The notes: a model not told the origin generated them from the letters alone. 64,000 nucleotides of DNA from CACIIZ01 sp045565285 (GCA_045565285.1 JBJLFR010000023.1:140000-203999); one strand, 5' to 3'. Numbered from the stretch's first letter, positions 37,474-47,463 are shown. Translations and numbers: made by a program.

Positions 37474-38352
37474 TTATGCGGGTTCTTTTTGCGCTAATTC
37501 ATACATTTTCTTTTGGAGTTTTTCAAATGCTCTAACTTCGATTTGACGAATTCTTTCCCTGCTAACATTGTATTCACTGCTTAACTCTTCTAATGTTAAA
37601 GGGTCATCAATTAATTTTCGTTTCGTTAGAATTTCACACTCTCTTTGATTAAGAGTTGTAAGTGCTGATTTTAATAAGACTCTTCTACTATCTAATTCCT
37701 GCTTATCAGCAAATTTAGCTGCATGATCAGAATCTTCATCTTCAATCCAATCCTGCCATTCCAAAGTACCTTCATTATTAGTATTTACTAAAACATTTAA
37801 AGAAGCATCTCCACCACCCATACGTCTGTTCATAGAAATAACTTCTTCCTGACTAACATTTAAATTGTCAGCGATATTTTTTACATTATCTGGATGAAGT
37901 TCTCCGTCTTCCATTATTCCAATTCTATTTTTTGCCTTTCTTAGGTTAAAGAAAAGTTTTTTTTGAGCACTTGTAGTGCCCATTTTGACTAAACTCCAGC
38001 TTCTTAGAATATATTCCTGAATGCTAGCTTTAATCCACCACATTGCGTAAGTAGCAAGCCGAAATCCTTTATCGGGATCAAATCTTTTGACTGCTTGCAT
38101 TAAACCAACATTTGCTTCTGAAACAACTTCATTAATTGGTAGACCGTAACCTCGATAACCAAGTGCTATTTTTGCAGCTAATCTCAAATGAGATGTAACT
38201 AATCTATGTGCACTTTTCCTATCATCATGATCAACCCAAGCTTTTGCTAGCATGAACTCTTCATCAGAACTAAGCATAGGAAATTTTTTTATCTCATTAA
38301 GATAGTCAGATAAACCACCTTCATTTAATGCTGGTAAATTATTTCTATTCAT
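37474..38352 (-). CDS. rpoH: RNA polymerase sigma-32 factor (heat shock)
   Basis: 292 residues. It shows region 2 (AYRGYGLP-like GLPINEVVSEANVGLMQAVKRFDPDKGFRLATYAMWWIK), the RpoH box QKKLFFNLRKAKNRI around 130-144, and region 4 with LEELSSEYNVSRERIRQIE. The RpoH box separates it from RpoD, which is encoded 4 kb away. It directs heat-shock genes and is normally controlled by DnaK and FtsH. It is monocistronic here. Confidence 0.95.
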   Translation of the reverse strand: MNRNNLPALNEGGLSDYLNEIKKFPMLSSDEEFMLAKAWVDHDDRKSAHRLVTSHLRLAAKIALGYRGYGLPINEVVSEANVGLMQAVKRFDPDKGFRLATYAMWWIKASIQEYILRSWSLVKMGTTSAQKKLFFNLRKAKNRIGIMEDGELHPDNVKNIADNLNVSQEEVISMNRRMGGGDASLNVLVNTNNEGTLEWQDWIEDEDSDHAAKFADKQELDSRRVLLKSALTTLNQRECEILTKRKLIDDPLTLEELSSEYNVSRERIRQIEVRAFEKLQKKMYELAQKEPA

Positions 38353-38418
38353 TGAAACCTCACTTATTCACGGAGACATATAGTTATTTTTGAAATAAAT
38401 TCAATATATTTATTTGAA

Positions 38419-39471
38419 TCAGTTTAAATTTGAAAATAATTCTTTTAATTTCTTAAAATCCAATGGTAAAGAAGTTTCAAAAGATTTATTTTCAGAGGTA
38501 ATAGGATGAATAAAAGATAAATTCCTAGCATGTAGTGCTTGTCTTTTAAAATTTATATAGAAACTACCCAAAGCGTTGATTAGTTCATTATCTGTTTTTT
38601 TTCCAGATCTGTATGTTTGGTCGCCAACTATTCCATTATTAATTGAGTCCATATGAACTCTAATTTGGTGAGTTCTACCAGTTTCAAGCCAACATTCAAC
38701 TAAAGATGCAGCTACTTTATTTTTAAATTTATAATAGTTTTTAATCTTAAATCTCGTTGTTGCATGCTTACCATTATTATCATTCCTAATAGCCATTTTT
38801 TTTCTATTTACAGGATGTCTACCAATTTTACCGCTTATTTTATAAATTTTATTTTCTTCTAGACAAAATGCTAAGTTTTTTTTTGAATAGTTGTAATTAA
38901 TATTTGGACTCCCCCAAATCAAAGCTGTGTAAAGCCTTTTTGCCGAATGGTTTGAAAATTGATCCCTTAAACCTAGGTACGCTTGATCAGATTTAGCAAC
39001 AACCAACAGTCCTGAGGTATCTTTATCTAATCTATGAACTATACCTGGCCTTAAATTTCCCCCCAATTCTGATAGTCGATCACAATGATACAATAATCCA
39101 TTTACTAATGTTCCACTATTAATTCCAGAACCAGGATGAACTACTAATCCTGGTTTTTTATTGATTACAAGTAAATGTTCATCTTCAAAAATTATATCCA
39201 ATTTCATTTTTTCTTTAACTAAAACTTGGTTGCTATTTAAATCCAAGTCTAAAATTAAAGTTTCGTCTTCTAATAATTTGTGATTTAGATCAATCGCTCT
39301 ATTAGAAATAGTACTAAATATTAATCCCCTAGAAATTAAGTTTTTGACACGGGTTCGAGATATCCCTAAATCTTTAGGTATAGATTCTGTAATTATCTTT
39401 TCTAACCTGCCTATTTTTTTTTTAATTTTGACTTTGAAACTTTTTTTATTCTGTAAATTAGAGGAGGCCAT
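38419..39471 (-). CDS. rluD: 23S rRNA pseudouridine synthase RluD
   Basis: 350 residues. The N-terminal S4-type RNA-binding domain is at about 30-90 (LGISRTRVKNLISRGLI). The catalytic domain carries the GIVHRLDKDTSGLLVVAK motif with the essential Asp, and ETGRTHQIRVHM. It makes pseudouridines in helix 69 of 23S rRNA. Its start codon overlaps that of the divergent gene inside one CCATGG, and no Shine-Dalgarno precedes it, so it may be leaderless. Confidence 0.93.
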   Translation of the reverse strand: MASSNLQNKKSFKVKIKKKIGRLEKIITESIPKDLGISRTRVKNLISRGLIFSTISNRAIDLNHKLLEDETLILDLDLNSNQVLVKEKMKLDIIFEDEHLLVINKKPGLVVHPGSGINSGTLVNGLLYHCDRLSELGGNLRPGIVHRLDKDTSGLLVVAKSDQAYLGLRDQFSNHSAKRLYTALIWGSPNINYNYSKKNLAFCLEENKIYKISGKIGRHPVNRKKMAIRNDNNGKHATTRFKIKNYYKFKNKVAASLVECWLETGRTHQIRVHMDSINNGIVGDQTYRSGKKTDNELINALGSFYINFKRQALHARNLSFIHPITSENKSFETSLPLDFKKLKELFSNLN

Positions 39472-39817
39472 GGAACAAAAACCTATAAATGGGGAAACTA
39501 ATTCTCAGTTGAAATTAAATTTTCTTAAAACTCTTGTTCATATATTAACTATAGTGATGATTTTAGGTATGATTATTATAGTATTTATAATTTTTAAAGA
39601 GTTTTTTTTGGAACCAAAAATTAAAAATGAGAAAATCGATCTACCCAAATTAATTAAAATCCCCAAAAAATCAAAATTAGAATCAATTGATTTAAAAAAT
39701 AATAATATTAGTATTGTCGTAACTTTAAATGATGGATCGCAACAATTAATATTATTAACTTTTGATGATGGTATAGAAACATCAAGAAAGTATATAAATA
39801 TTAATAATACTAAATAA
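39470..39817 (+). CDS. Single-pass membrane protein (DUF6476-like)
   Basis: 115 residues from the ATG at 39470, set by a strong GAGGAGG. The longer upstream frame lies inside rluD and is not coding. One membrane helix at about 24-45 (ILTIVMILGMIIIVFIIFK) is followed by a 65-residue domain with IDLPKLIKIP and a beta-rich 'ISIVVTLNDGSQQLILLTFDDG'. Its place between rluD and the rpoH/dnaG region and its shape match the small DUF6476 proteins of Alphaproteobacteria. Function unknown. Confidence 0.75.
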   Translation: MEQKPINGETNSQLKLNFLKTLVHILTIVMILGMIIIVFIIFKEFFLEPKIKNEKIDLPKLIKIPKKSKLESIDLKNNNISIVVTLNDGSQQLILLTFDDGIETSRKYININNTK

Positions 39818-39838
39818 AAAAATTTAAGAAATTATTTT

Positions 39839-41821
39839 ATGATAAAAAATGATATTTTTATTGATCAACTTAGAGAAACACTTTCAATTGTTGATGTTAT
39901 TGGGAAAAAAGTAACTTGGGATAATAAAAAAACTAATATCAGTAATGGTATTTATTGGGCTTGTTGCCCCTTTCATAGTGAAAAAACTGCTTCATTTAAA
40001 GTAGATCAAAATCGAGGTTTTTATTACTGCTTTGGATGTCATGAAAAAGGTGACTCTATTACTTTTATAATGAAAAATGAAAATCTTGACTTTTTAACTG
40101 CTATTGAGAGGCTAGCAAATGAAATTGGTTTGAAATTACCTACTAATTTTGGAAATAATAAAAATGTCAGTAGGTCAAAATCGTATTCAACTATATTAGA
40201 AATTCAAGAATTAGCATCATTTTATTTTACTGATTGCTTAAAGCGAAATCCTTCTGCTAAAGCATCTTTATTTATAAAAAATCGGATTTCCTCTGAAGAA
40301 GTCCGTAATAATTTTAGATTAGGTTATGCTAGTGAAAAAAATAAAGATCTTTTTAATTTTCTTGTCAATAAGGGTTATGAAGAAGATATTATAATAAAAA
40401 GCGGGCTTTGTGCAAGAAATGATAAAGGAGATGTTTATGATAGATTTAGAGATCGTATAATTTTTCCAATTCATAACTTAACTAATAAGGTAGTAGGTTT
40501 TGGTGGCAGAGCTTTGAATTCCTCTGCCAGCGCAAAATATCTAAATTCGCCAGAAACAGAAGTTTTTCATAAGGGTAAGCTGTTATTCAATGAATATAAT
40601 TGTCAAAAAAATTTAAAAAATAACAATTTAATAATTGTAGAAGGTTATATGGACGTAATAGCTCTAAGCAAGGTAGGTTTTAAAAATTGTGTGGCACCAT
40701 TAGGAACAGCTGTTACTATTGATCAATTAAATAAGATTTGGCGTATCTCAAAATCCCCTATTTTTGCATTTGATGGAGATATTTCTGGAGTGAAAGCACT
40801 TGATCGTTTAATTTATTTGGTTCTTCCATACATTTCATCTGAAAAAACAATTCAAGCATGTATTTTACCAAATAATAATGACCCTGATGATTTAATTTCA
40901 AAATTTGGCAAACAGTCAATTATAGAATTAATTAATAAGTCCAAATCTCTCCTGCAAATTTTGTGGGATAATGTTACAAAAAATATTGACATCACAACAC
41001 CCGAGAAACGTGTTCAACTAGAAAATAAATTAAACTTTATTATTAATCAAATACAAGAAAGAAATTTACGTCACCATTATTCTCAAGCGTTTAATCGGTT
41101 AAAATTAGAACTATTTGGTTTTTTTGAAAAAAAAATAAACAATTCAATTAATTATGCAAATAAATCAGAAACTAAAAAATATGATAACAAATCCAAAATT
41201 TATAAAAACAGCTTATTACCAAACTCAAAAACAAAAAATTCATTAATTGCTAGTACTGATGAACCCAATATAGTAGAGTCTAGATTACAAGAAACAGCTA
41301 TTGTCCTTTTTCTAATAAATCATCCTAATTTTATTACAAAATACGCTAATAAATTAAATGAAATTTATTTTACTAATAAAGATGTAGAAAATATTTTTAA
41401 ATTTTTAATAGATTTAAATTCAAACAACCTTTGTAAAAAGAAAGAGCTTATAGAAAAATTGAATGACAATTTTGGTCAAGATATCTATAAAAAACTCAAT
41501 TCTACAGGACCGATAAAAATTAATCCCCTATTAAATAAAGAAATTTCAAGTGATGAAGCAGAAATTGGTCTGAATGATGTCCTCAATAGAAAAATAGCAC
41601 GTCAATATATAGATCAAGAGTTAAATGAAGCTAGAGAAAATATATTCAAAAACGAAGATGAAACTCTAACTTGGAGGATAGACCAGGCTAATAAATTCTT
41701 CAATAAAGCAGTAAGTGGAAAAAATAATAAAGAATCTGACGAACAAAATAAATTTGTTGATGATTTAAAGTCTATCAATGATTTGATTAAAGATAAAATC
41801 TGGATTAAAAAAAACTACTAA
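39839..41821 (+). CDS. dnaG: DNA primase
   Basis: 660 residues. The CHC2 zinc finger is at about 42-66 (CCPFHSEKTASF...YYCFGCHEKGD). The RNAP-like catalytic core follows with YCQ-type DRIIFPIHN, VVGFGGRAL and the Toprim metal site VEGYMDVIAL...FAFDGDISGVKA. The C-terminal helicase-binding part is diverged and Asn/Lys-rich. It starts 21 nt after the DUF6476-like gene and is followed by rpoD, the alphaproteobacterial version of the macromolecular synthesis operon. Confidence 0.95.
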   Translation: MIKNDIFIDQLRETLSIVDVIGKKVTWDNKKTNISNGIYWACCPFHSEKTASFKVDQNRGFYYCFGCHEKGDSITFIMKNENLDFLTAIERLANEIGLKLPTNFGNNKNVSRSKSYSTILEIQELASFYFTDCLKRNPSAKASLFIKNRISSEEVRNNFRLGYASEKNKDLFNFLVNKGYEEDIIIKSGLCARNDKGDVYDRFRDRIIFPIHNLTNKVVGFGGRALNSSASAKYLNSPETEVFHKGKLLFNEYNCQKNLKNNNLIIVEGYMDVIALSKVGFKNCVAPLGTAVTIDQLNKIWRISKSPIFAFDGDISGVKALDRLIYLVLPYISSEKTIQACILPNNNDPDDLISKFGKQSIIELINKSKSLLQILWDNVTKNIDITTPEKRVQLENKLNFIINQIQERNLRHHYSQAFNRLKLELFGFFEKKINNSINYANKSETKKYDNKSKIYKNSLLPNSKTKNSLIASTDEPNIVESRLQETAIVLFLINHPNFITKYANKLNEIYFTNKDVENIFKFLIDLNSNNLCKKKELIEKLNDNFGQDIYKKLNSTGPIKINPLLNKEISSDEAEIGLNDVLNRKIARQYIDQELNEARENIFKNEDETLTWRIDQANKFFNKAVSGKNNKESDEQNKFVDDLKSINDLIKDKIWIKKNY

Positions 41822-41878
41822 AAACGAATCAGAAAATTGTAAGTGATTCTTTTTTTTAACATTTTAGGTGGTTACTTA

Positions 41879-43930
41879 ATGCAAAATGAACAAGAAAAAT
41901 CAAAAAATCAGAAAGAAGAAGATTCTAGCGTTCCACTGTTAGATTTAAATCAAAGTTCTATAAAAAAACTTCTTTCTCGAGCAAAATCAAAAGGTTATCT
42001 TACTTATTCTGAATTGAATGAAACTATGCCACCTGGTGAAATGAGTTCTGAACAAATAGAAGACATAATGACTTCACTTTCAGAGATGGGTATAACATTA
42101 ATTGATAGTGAAGAAGAACAAGATGATCCCCAAGATAAGCAAGAGAAACTAGTTTCAGAAGAACCCGAAGAATCAAAAGAATTAGTGGTAACTTCTTCAG
42201 CTTCAGACAATTTAGATAGAACTGATGACCCTGTTAGAATGTATCTCAGAGAAATGGGTTCCGTTGAACTTTTATCTAGAGAAGGTGAAATTGCTATTGC
42301 TAAAAGAATTGAGGCTGGAAGAAATACATATATTAGCGGTTTGTGTGAAAGTCCTCTTACATTTCAAGCAATTACTATATGGCGTGAAGAACTTTTAGAA
42401 GAAGAAATAATGTTACGAGACGTGATAGATCTTGATGCAACTTTTGGAAGCTCTACTGAAGAGGAATTAAGTGAAGAATCTAAAATAGAAGGTTTTGAGA
42501 ATCATAAATCAGTGTCTGATGAAAAAGATAGTAATTTAAAAGATAACTTATCTGAAAATATTAATAAAATAAAAGAAATAAAAACACCAAATGAAGATGA
42601 AGAGCTTTCAGAATCTTTAGAAGACGATGAAAATGAGGATTTTGAGGAGGATCAAGCAAACGTTTCATTAGCTGCCATGGAAACCTCGTTAAAACCAAAA
42701 ATTTTAAAAATTCTAAAGAAAATCGCAGATGCCTACTCTAAACTCTCTTCTCTTCAAAAAAATAGAATGCTTGCTGCATTAAAAGAAAAAAAAGCATTCT
42801 CAAAAAATGACGAAAAAAAATACCAAAATTTGCGAAATGATATAGTAGAATTAGTTAATTCATTACATTTGCATAATAACAGAATCGAAGCATTAATAGA
42901 TCAATTATATGGAATAAACAGGAAAATTATGGGGCTTGATGGAGCATTGGTAAAGATGGCTGATAATTCCAGAATAAATCGAAAAGAATTTATAGAAACC
43001 TATAAAGGTTCAGAACTTGATCCAGCATGGCTTGAAAAAGTTTCTAATTTTAAATCAAGAGGTTGGGATACTTTTGTTGAAAATTTTAGTGATAAAATTG
43101 ATGAAATCAGAAATGAAATTGCTGAAATTGGTCAATATATTGGAATAGACATAAGCGAATTTAGAAGAATAGTTCAACAAGTACAAAAAGGTGAAAAAGA
43201 AGCTAGATCAGCAAAAAAGGAAATGGTTGAAGCTAATTTGAGGTTAGTAATTTCAATAGCAAAAAAATATACTAATAGAGGTCTACAATTTCTTGATTTA
43301 ATACAGGAAGGAAACATAGGATTAATGAAAGCTGTCGATAAATTTGAATATCGAAGGGGTTATAAATTTTCTACATATGCTACTTGGTGGATACGACAAG
43401 CAATAACTAGATCTATTGCTGATCAAGCTAGAACAATTAGAATTCCTGTTCATATGATAGAAACTATAAATAAGCTTGTTCGAACAGGAAGACAAATGCT
43501 TCATGAGATTGGTAGAGAACCTACACCAGAAGAGTTATCCTCTAAACTTCAAATGCCTTTAGAAAAGGTAAGAAAGGTAATGAAAATTGCAAAAGAACCA
43601 ATAAGTCTAGAGACACCTATTGGGGATGAAGAAGATAGCCAACTGGGAGATTTTATTGAGGATAAAAATGCTGTTTTACCATTAGAAAATGCTATACAAG
43701 GAAACTTAAAAGAAACTACAACTCGTGTACTTTCTAGCTTAACTCCTAGGGAAGAAAGAGTTCTTAGGATGAGATTTGGTATTGGAGTAAATACTGATCA
43801 TACGCTAGAAGAAGTGGGGCAACAATTCAGTGTCACCAGAGAGCGGATTAGACAAATAGAAGCTAAAGCATTAAGAAAACTCAAACATCCGAGTCGTTCA
43901 AGAAAATTACGGAGTTTTCTTGATACATGA
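41879..43930 (+). CDS. rpoD: RNA polymerase primary sigma factor (sigma-70)
   Basis: 683 residues from the ATG at 41879, which has an AGGTGG. The frame is open 12 codons further up, but that leader is not sigma-like. Region 1.1 lies near the N-terminus, and DPVRMYLREMGSVELLSREGE is region 1.2. There is a long acidic non-conserved insert (about 180-270, rich in Glu/Asp/Ser). Regions 2.1-2.4 run from NLRLVISIAKKYTNRGLQFLDLIQEGNIGL through YATWWIRQAI, then region 3, and region 4 with TLEEVGQQFSVTRERIRQIE. It belongs to dnaG-rpoD. Confidence 0.95.
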   Translation: MQNEQEKSKNQKEEDSSVPLLDLNQSSIKKLLSRAKSKGYLTYSELNETMPPGEMSSEQIEDIMTSLSEMGITLIDSEEEQDDPQDKQEKLVSEEPEESKELVVTSSASDNLDRTDDPVRMYLREMGSVELLSREGEIAIAKRIEAGRNTYISGLCESPLTFQAITIWREELLEEEIMLRDVIDLDATFGSSTEEELSEESKIEGFENHKSVSDEKDSNLKDNLSENINKIKEIKTPNEDEELSESLEDDENEDFEEDQANVSLAAMETSLKPKILKILKKIADAYSKLSSLQKNRMLAALKEKKAFSKNDEKKYQNLRNDIVELVNSLHLHNNRIEALIDQLYGINRKIMGLDGALVKMADNSRINRKEFIETYKGSELDPAWLEKVSNFKSRGWDTFVENFSDKIDEIRNEIAEIGQYIGIDISEFRRIVQQVQKGEKEARSAKKEMVEANLRLVISIAKKYTNRGLQFLDLIQEGNIGLMKAVDKFEYRRGYKFSTYATWWIRQAITRSIADQARTIRIPVHMIETINKLVRTGRQMLHEIGREPTPEELSSKLQMPLEKVRKVMKIAKEPISLETPIGDEEDSQLGDFIEDKNAVLPLENAIQGNLKETTTRVLSSLTPREERVLRMRFGIGVNTDHTLEEVGQQFSVTRERIRQIEAKALRKLKHPSRSRKLRSFLDT

Positions 43931-43950
43931 TACGACAATAGGAGAAAATC

Positions 43951-44409
43951 ATGAGATGTCCATTTTGTGGAAATACTGATACTCAAGTTAAAGATAGTAG
44001 ACCAGCAGAAGACAATGTATCCATAAGAAGAAGAAGATCTTGTCCCGCATGTGCGGGAAGATTTACAACTTATGAAAGGGTACAACTTAGAGATTTAGTT
44101 GTATTAAAAAAAGATAATAGAAGAGAAATATTTGATAGAGATAAATTAGAAAGATCAGTAAGAATTGCATTGCAAAAAAGACCTATTGAAATAGATAGGA
44201 TAGAGCAAATGGTTACTGGCATTGTTAGAAGATTGGAAAGTTTAGGTGAAACAGACATTCCATCTGAGAAAGTTGGGGAGATTGTTATGGAGACATTAGC
44301 AAGAATAGATACAGTTGCTTATGTAAGATTTGCATCTGTATATAAAAACTTTCAAGCAGCTGATGATTTTGAAGAATTTGTGTCTGAGTTAAGACCAGAT
44401 ACAAAATAA
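43951..44409 (+). CDS. nrdR: Transcriptional repressor NrdR
   Basis: 152 residues, family length. The N-terminal zinc ribbon is MRCPFCG...SCPACAGRFTTYER, with the basic RRRRSC between. The following ATP-cone holds LVVLKKDNRREIFDRDKL. It represses ribonucleotide reductase genes when dATP is high. It heads a tightly packed nrdR-rib cluster, a common arrangement. Confidence 0.96.
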   Translation: MRCPFCGNTDTQVKDSRPAEDNVSIRRRRSCPACAGRFTTYERVQLRDLVVLKKDNRREIFDRDKLERSVRIALQKRPIEIDRIEQMVTGIVRRLESLGETDIPSEKVGEIVMETLARIDTVAYVRFASVYKNFQAADDFEEFVSELRPDTK

Positions 44410-44421
44410 ATATTTTTATTG

Positions 44422-45558
44422 ATGGAAAATCTAGAAATAAATGCAAAAAAAGATTATAGATATCTCAAGACTGCTATTTCACTAGGTTACAGAAGTATAG
44501 GACATACATGGCCTAATCCATCTGTAGGCTGTGTGATAGTTAAAAATAATCATATAGTTGGAACAGGCAGTACTGCATTTAGAGGAAGACCACATGCAGA
44601 GAAAATAGCATTAGATCAGGCTAAATCAGAAGCTTTTAATTCCACTGTTTATGTTACTTTAGAACCATGCTCTCACTTTGGGAAAACAGATCCTTGTACA
44701 ACAGAACTTATTAAAGCAAAAGTTAGTAGAGTAGTTTGCCCATTAAAAGATCCAGACCCTAGAGTAAATGGCAAAGGTTTTGAAATTCTTCGAAAACATG
44801 GAATAATAGTAGATAACTCTCCTATATTGTTTCGGGAAATTAAGGACTTAAACCAGGGTTTTATTAAATCAATAGAAGAAAAAAGACCCTACATAGCATT
44901 GAAATTAGCTATGAGTTTAAATGGTAAAATAGCAACCCAGACAAATAAAAGTAACTGGATTTCTGGAGAGAGATCACGAAATTTTGTTCAACTTTTAAGA
45001 TCACAATATGATGCCATAATTATTGGGACAGGAACAGCTTTTTGGGATAATCCTAGACTCAATCTACGTGATCAATTTTTAGATCTTCCTCAACCTGTTA
45101 AGATTATAATTGATAAAGATTTAAAATTATCAAATGATTTAGATCTTACCAAATCAAAAAATGATGAGCAATTATTTTTTGTTCATGATTTAAATTTAGA
45201 GAAAGATAAAATTAAATCTATGGAATTTAAAGGAATAAAAACTATAGGTGTTTCTACTCTAAAAAATGGTTATTTAAATTTGAATGAAATGTTCCAAAAA
45301 CTTTCAAAATTAGGTCTAACTAGAATTTTAGTAGAGGGTGGTGGAAAACTTGCAACTTCTCTTATAGAATTCAAATTAGTAGACAAACTAATATTATTTA
45401 CTGCAGGTATTATTTTAGACAAGAATGCGATTGATGGTTTTCAATCATCAATATCTAATATTATTAATTTAGATAGTTATAATCGATACAGTCTTGAAAA
45501 ATCTTTAATAATTGGAAACGATATTGTTAATTTTTGGGATATAAATAATTATTCATAA
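44422..45558 (+). CDS. ribD: Riboflavin biosynthesis deaminase/reductase RibD
   Basis: 378 residues from the ATG at 44422 (a TTG directly before is also in frame). The N-terminal deaminase domain has the zinc site HAEKIAL and EPCSHFGKTDPC. The C-terminal reductase domain holds LAMSLNGKIATQTNKSNWISG and ILVEGGGKLATSL. It catalyses the second and third steps from GTP-derived pyrimidine to ribityl-lumazine precursor. It is 12 nt after nrdR. Confidence 0.95.
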   Translation: MENLEINAKKDYRYLKTAISLGYRSIGHTWPNPSVGCVIVKNNHIVGTGSTAFRGRPHAEKIALDQAKSEAFNSTVYVTLEPCSHFGKTDPCTTELIKAKVSRVVCPLKDPDPRVNGKGFEILRKHGIIVDNSPILFREIKDLNQGFIKSIEEKRPYIALKLAMSLNGKIATQTNKSNWISGERSRNFVQLLRSQYDAIIIGTGTAFWDNPRLNLRDQFLDLPQPVKIIIDKDLKLSNDLDLTKSKNDEQLFFVHDLNLEKDKIKSMEFKGIKTIGVSTLKNGYLNLNEMFQKLSKLGLTRILVEGGGKLATSLIEFKLVDKLILFTAGIILDKNAIDGFQSSISNIINLDSYNRYSLEKSLIIGNDIVNFWDINNYS

Positions 45559-45705
45559 TTAATTTAACAACATTTGAAATTTGATGGATTAAATATACTA
45601 AAAAATGTTTGAAATTTTATAAAATAAATATTAGTAAGGAGCCTTAGTTAAATTCTCTGGAAATATCCCTTATTAATTCAATTTAATTTCAAATAGATCA
45701 AAAAC

Positions 45706-46329
45706 ATGTTTACTGGTTTAATAACAGATGTTGGAAAGTTAGTTAGTATTAATAGATCCGAAATCTTTAATGCAAGAATAAGTTGCAACTATAATTATGA
45801 AGATACTTCAGAAGGTGCTTCTATATGCCATGATGGAATATGTTTAACAATATTTAATAAAATTAAAGAAAAAGATGGCTTTTCTTATGAAGTAGAAGTT
45901 TCTAATGAGACAATCTCAAAATCAAATATTATAGAACCTAACATATCATGGGAAATTGGGAAAAAAATTAATCTAGAAAAATCACTAAAAATTGGTGATG
46001 AATTAGGTGGCCATATAGTCACAGGTCACGTTGATGGAGTAGCAAAACTAATTAAGTCAGAAAAAATAGATAAAAGTGATAGAATTACTTTTGAGTGCCC
46101 CGAAAAATTGATTAAATTTATTGCTGTTAAAGGATCAGTTGCTTTAAATGGAACTTCTTTAACCGTAAATGACGTATATAAAAATCTATTCATGGTTAAT
46201 ATTATTCCTCATACAAAATTAGTCACAACTTGGAATTACAGTAAACCTGGGGATATTTTCAATTTAGAAATAGACTTATTAGCTCGGTATCTAGATCGAT
46301 TACAAGCAGTAAGGAGCGAGCTAAAATGA
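45706..46329 (+). CDS. ribE: Riboflavin synthase, alpha chain
   Basis: 207 residues, made of two lumazine-binding repeats: MFTGLITDVGKL... with GASICHDGICLTI, and IGDELGGHIVTGHVDG... with KGSVALNGTSLTVN. It dismutates two dimethylribityllumazines to riboflavin. In the first repeat the usual 'SVaVnGVCLTV' reads as 'SICHDGICLTI'. A 147-nt gap separates it from ribD, and its last codons overlap the next gene by 4 bp. Confidence 0.93.
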   Translation: MFTGLITDVGKLVSINRSEIFNARISCNYNYEDTSEGASICHDGICLTIFNKIKEKDGFSYEVEVSNETISKSNIIEPNISWEIGKKINLEKSLKIGDELGGHIVTGHVDGVAKLIKSEKIDKSDRITFECPEKLIKFIAVKGSVALNGTSLTVNDVYKNLFMVNIIPHTKLVTTWNYSKPGDIFNLEIDLLARYLDRLQAVRSELK

Positions 46330-47450
46330 TTATCAATAATAAAGAAAAGGTTATTCCAAAACATCAGCATAATAAACCAATCGCAGAAATTAACGAGATT
46401 ATTGAAGAAGCTAGAAATGGTAGAATGTTTATTCTAGCTGATGATGAAGATAGAGAAAATGAGGGAGACCTTATAATTCCCGCACAAATGGCAACGCCTG
46501 AAGCAATAAATTTTATGGCCACCCATGGTAGGGGCTTAATATGTTTATCTTTAACTAAAGAACGCATAGAAACTTTAAAACTTCCATTAATGTCAGCTTC
46601 CAATTCATCAAGACATGAAACTGCTTTTACAGTTTCTATCGAAGCTAAAGAAGGTGTAACTACAGGCATATCCGCACATGACAGAGCTTTAACTATTTCA
46701 ACAGCAATTAATCCATTATCACAGCCAAGTGACATAGCTACACCTGGTCATGTATTCCCCTTAAAAGCTAAAGAAGGTGGAGTTCTTATCCGAGCTGGAC
46801 ATACAGAAGCTGCAATTGATATATCAAGATTAGCTGGTTTAAATCCGTCAGCAGTAATTTGTGAAATTATGAATGAAGATGGAACAATGGCTAGAATGCC
46901 TGATTTAATTTCATTTGCAAAAATACATAATTTAAAACTGGGGACTATTTCAGATCTAATCGCTTACAGAAGAAGATATGATAATTTAGTTAAAGAAATT
47001 AAAAGCCAAAAAGTAAATTCTATTTTTGGAGGGGACTGGCAATTAAAAACTTTTATTGATGAGATAAGTAACTCCATACATCACACGATTTCAAAAGGGG
47101 ATATTCGAACTGAAGAAGGAATACTTGTAAGAATGCATGTTACAAATACATTTCAAGATCTGCTAGGAATAGAACCAAAACGACAAAATCAAATAAGTGA
47201 TTCTATGCGTCAAATAAGTGAAGAAGGTAAAGGTGTACTTGTCCTACTAAATTTTAATAATCAGTCAAATAATAAAGATGACAAAAATTCTAACACTATA
47301 CGTAGATATGGTATTGGAGCTCAAATTTTAAAAGCTTTAGGAGTAAATAAAATTAAATTATTAACTAATTCTGGTACTCCAAAACTAATCGGATTAGAAG
47401 GTTATGGGCTAAGGATATTGAAAACTGTACCTATTAAAAACTTTTCCTAA
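46326..47450 (+). CDS. ribB: 3,4-dihydroxy-2-butanone 4-phosphate synthase fused to degenerate GTP cyclohydrolase II domain (RibBX-type)
   Basis: 374 residues. The N-terminal half (about 20-225) is complete RibB: ILADDEDRENEGDLIIPAQ, TAFTVSIEA, and RAGHTEAAIDIS. The C-terminal half has the GTP cyclohydrolase II fold outline (VRMHVTNTFQDLLG, RRYGIGAQILKALGV), but the zinc/catalytic motif C-x10-C-x-C is absent: the 'CLTGD' position reads NTFQD and the 'RCDC' position reads KRQN. It should therefore make only the butanone phosphate. True RibA must be elsewhere. It is coupled to ribE and ribH. Confidence 0.9.
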   Translation: MIINNKEKVIPKHQHNKPIAEINEIIEEARNGRMFILADDEDRENEGDLIIPAQMATPEAINFMATHGRGLICLSLTKERIETLKLPLMSASNSSRHETAFTVSIEAKEGVTTGISAHDRALTISTAINPLSQPSDIATPGHVFPLKAKEGGVLIRAGHTEAAIDISRLAGLNPSAVICEIMNEDGTMARMPDLISFAKIHNLKLGTISDLIAYRRRYDNLVKEIKSQKVNSIFGGDWQLKTFIDEISNSIHHTISKGDIRTEEGILVRMHVTNTFQDLLGIEPKRQNQISDSMRQISEEGKGVLVLLNFNNQSNNKDDKNSNTIRRYGIGAQILKALGVNKIKLLTNSGTPKLIGLEGYGLRILKTVPIKNFS

Positions 47451-47463
47451 GATGTGAAACAGT

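Noticed and set aside
41843..41878. Upstream extension of rpoD (12 codons)
   Set aside because: The leader MILFFNILGGYL is not sigma-like and the AGGTGG ribosome site lies inside it, serving the ATG at 41879.
45559..45705. Possible FMN riboswitch before ribE
   Set aside because: The conserved RFN elements (AGGGGC..., the GATTCCGC/AGTCCGCG-type loops) are absent. The gap only has an AAGGAG-like stretch and a loose CCCTTATTA complement.
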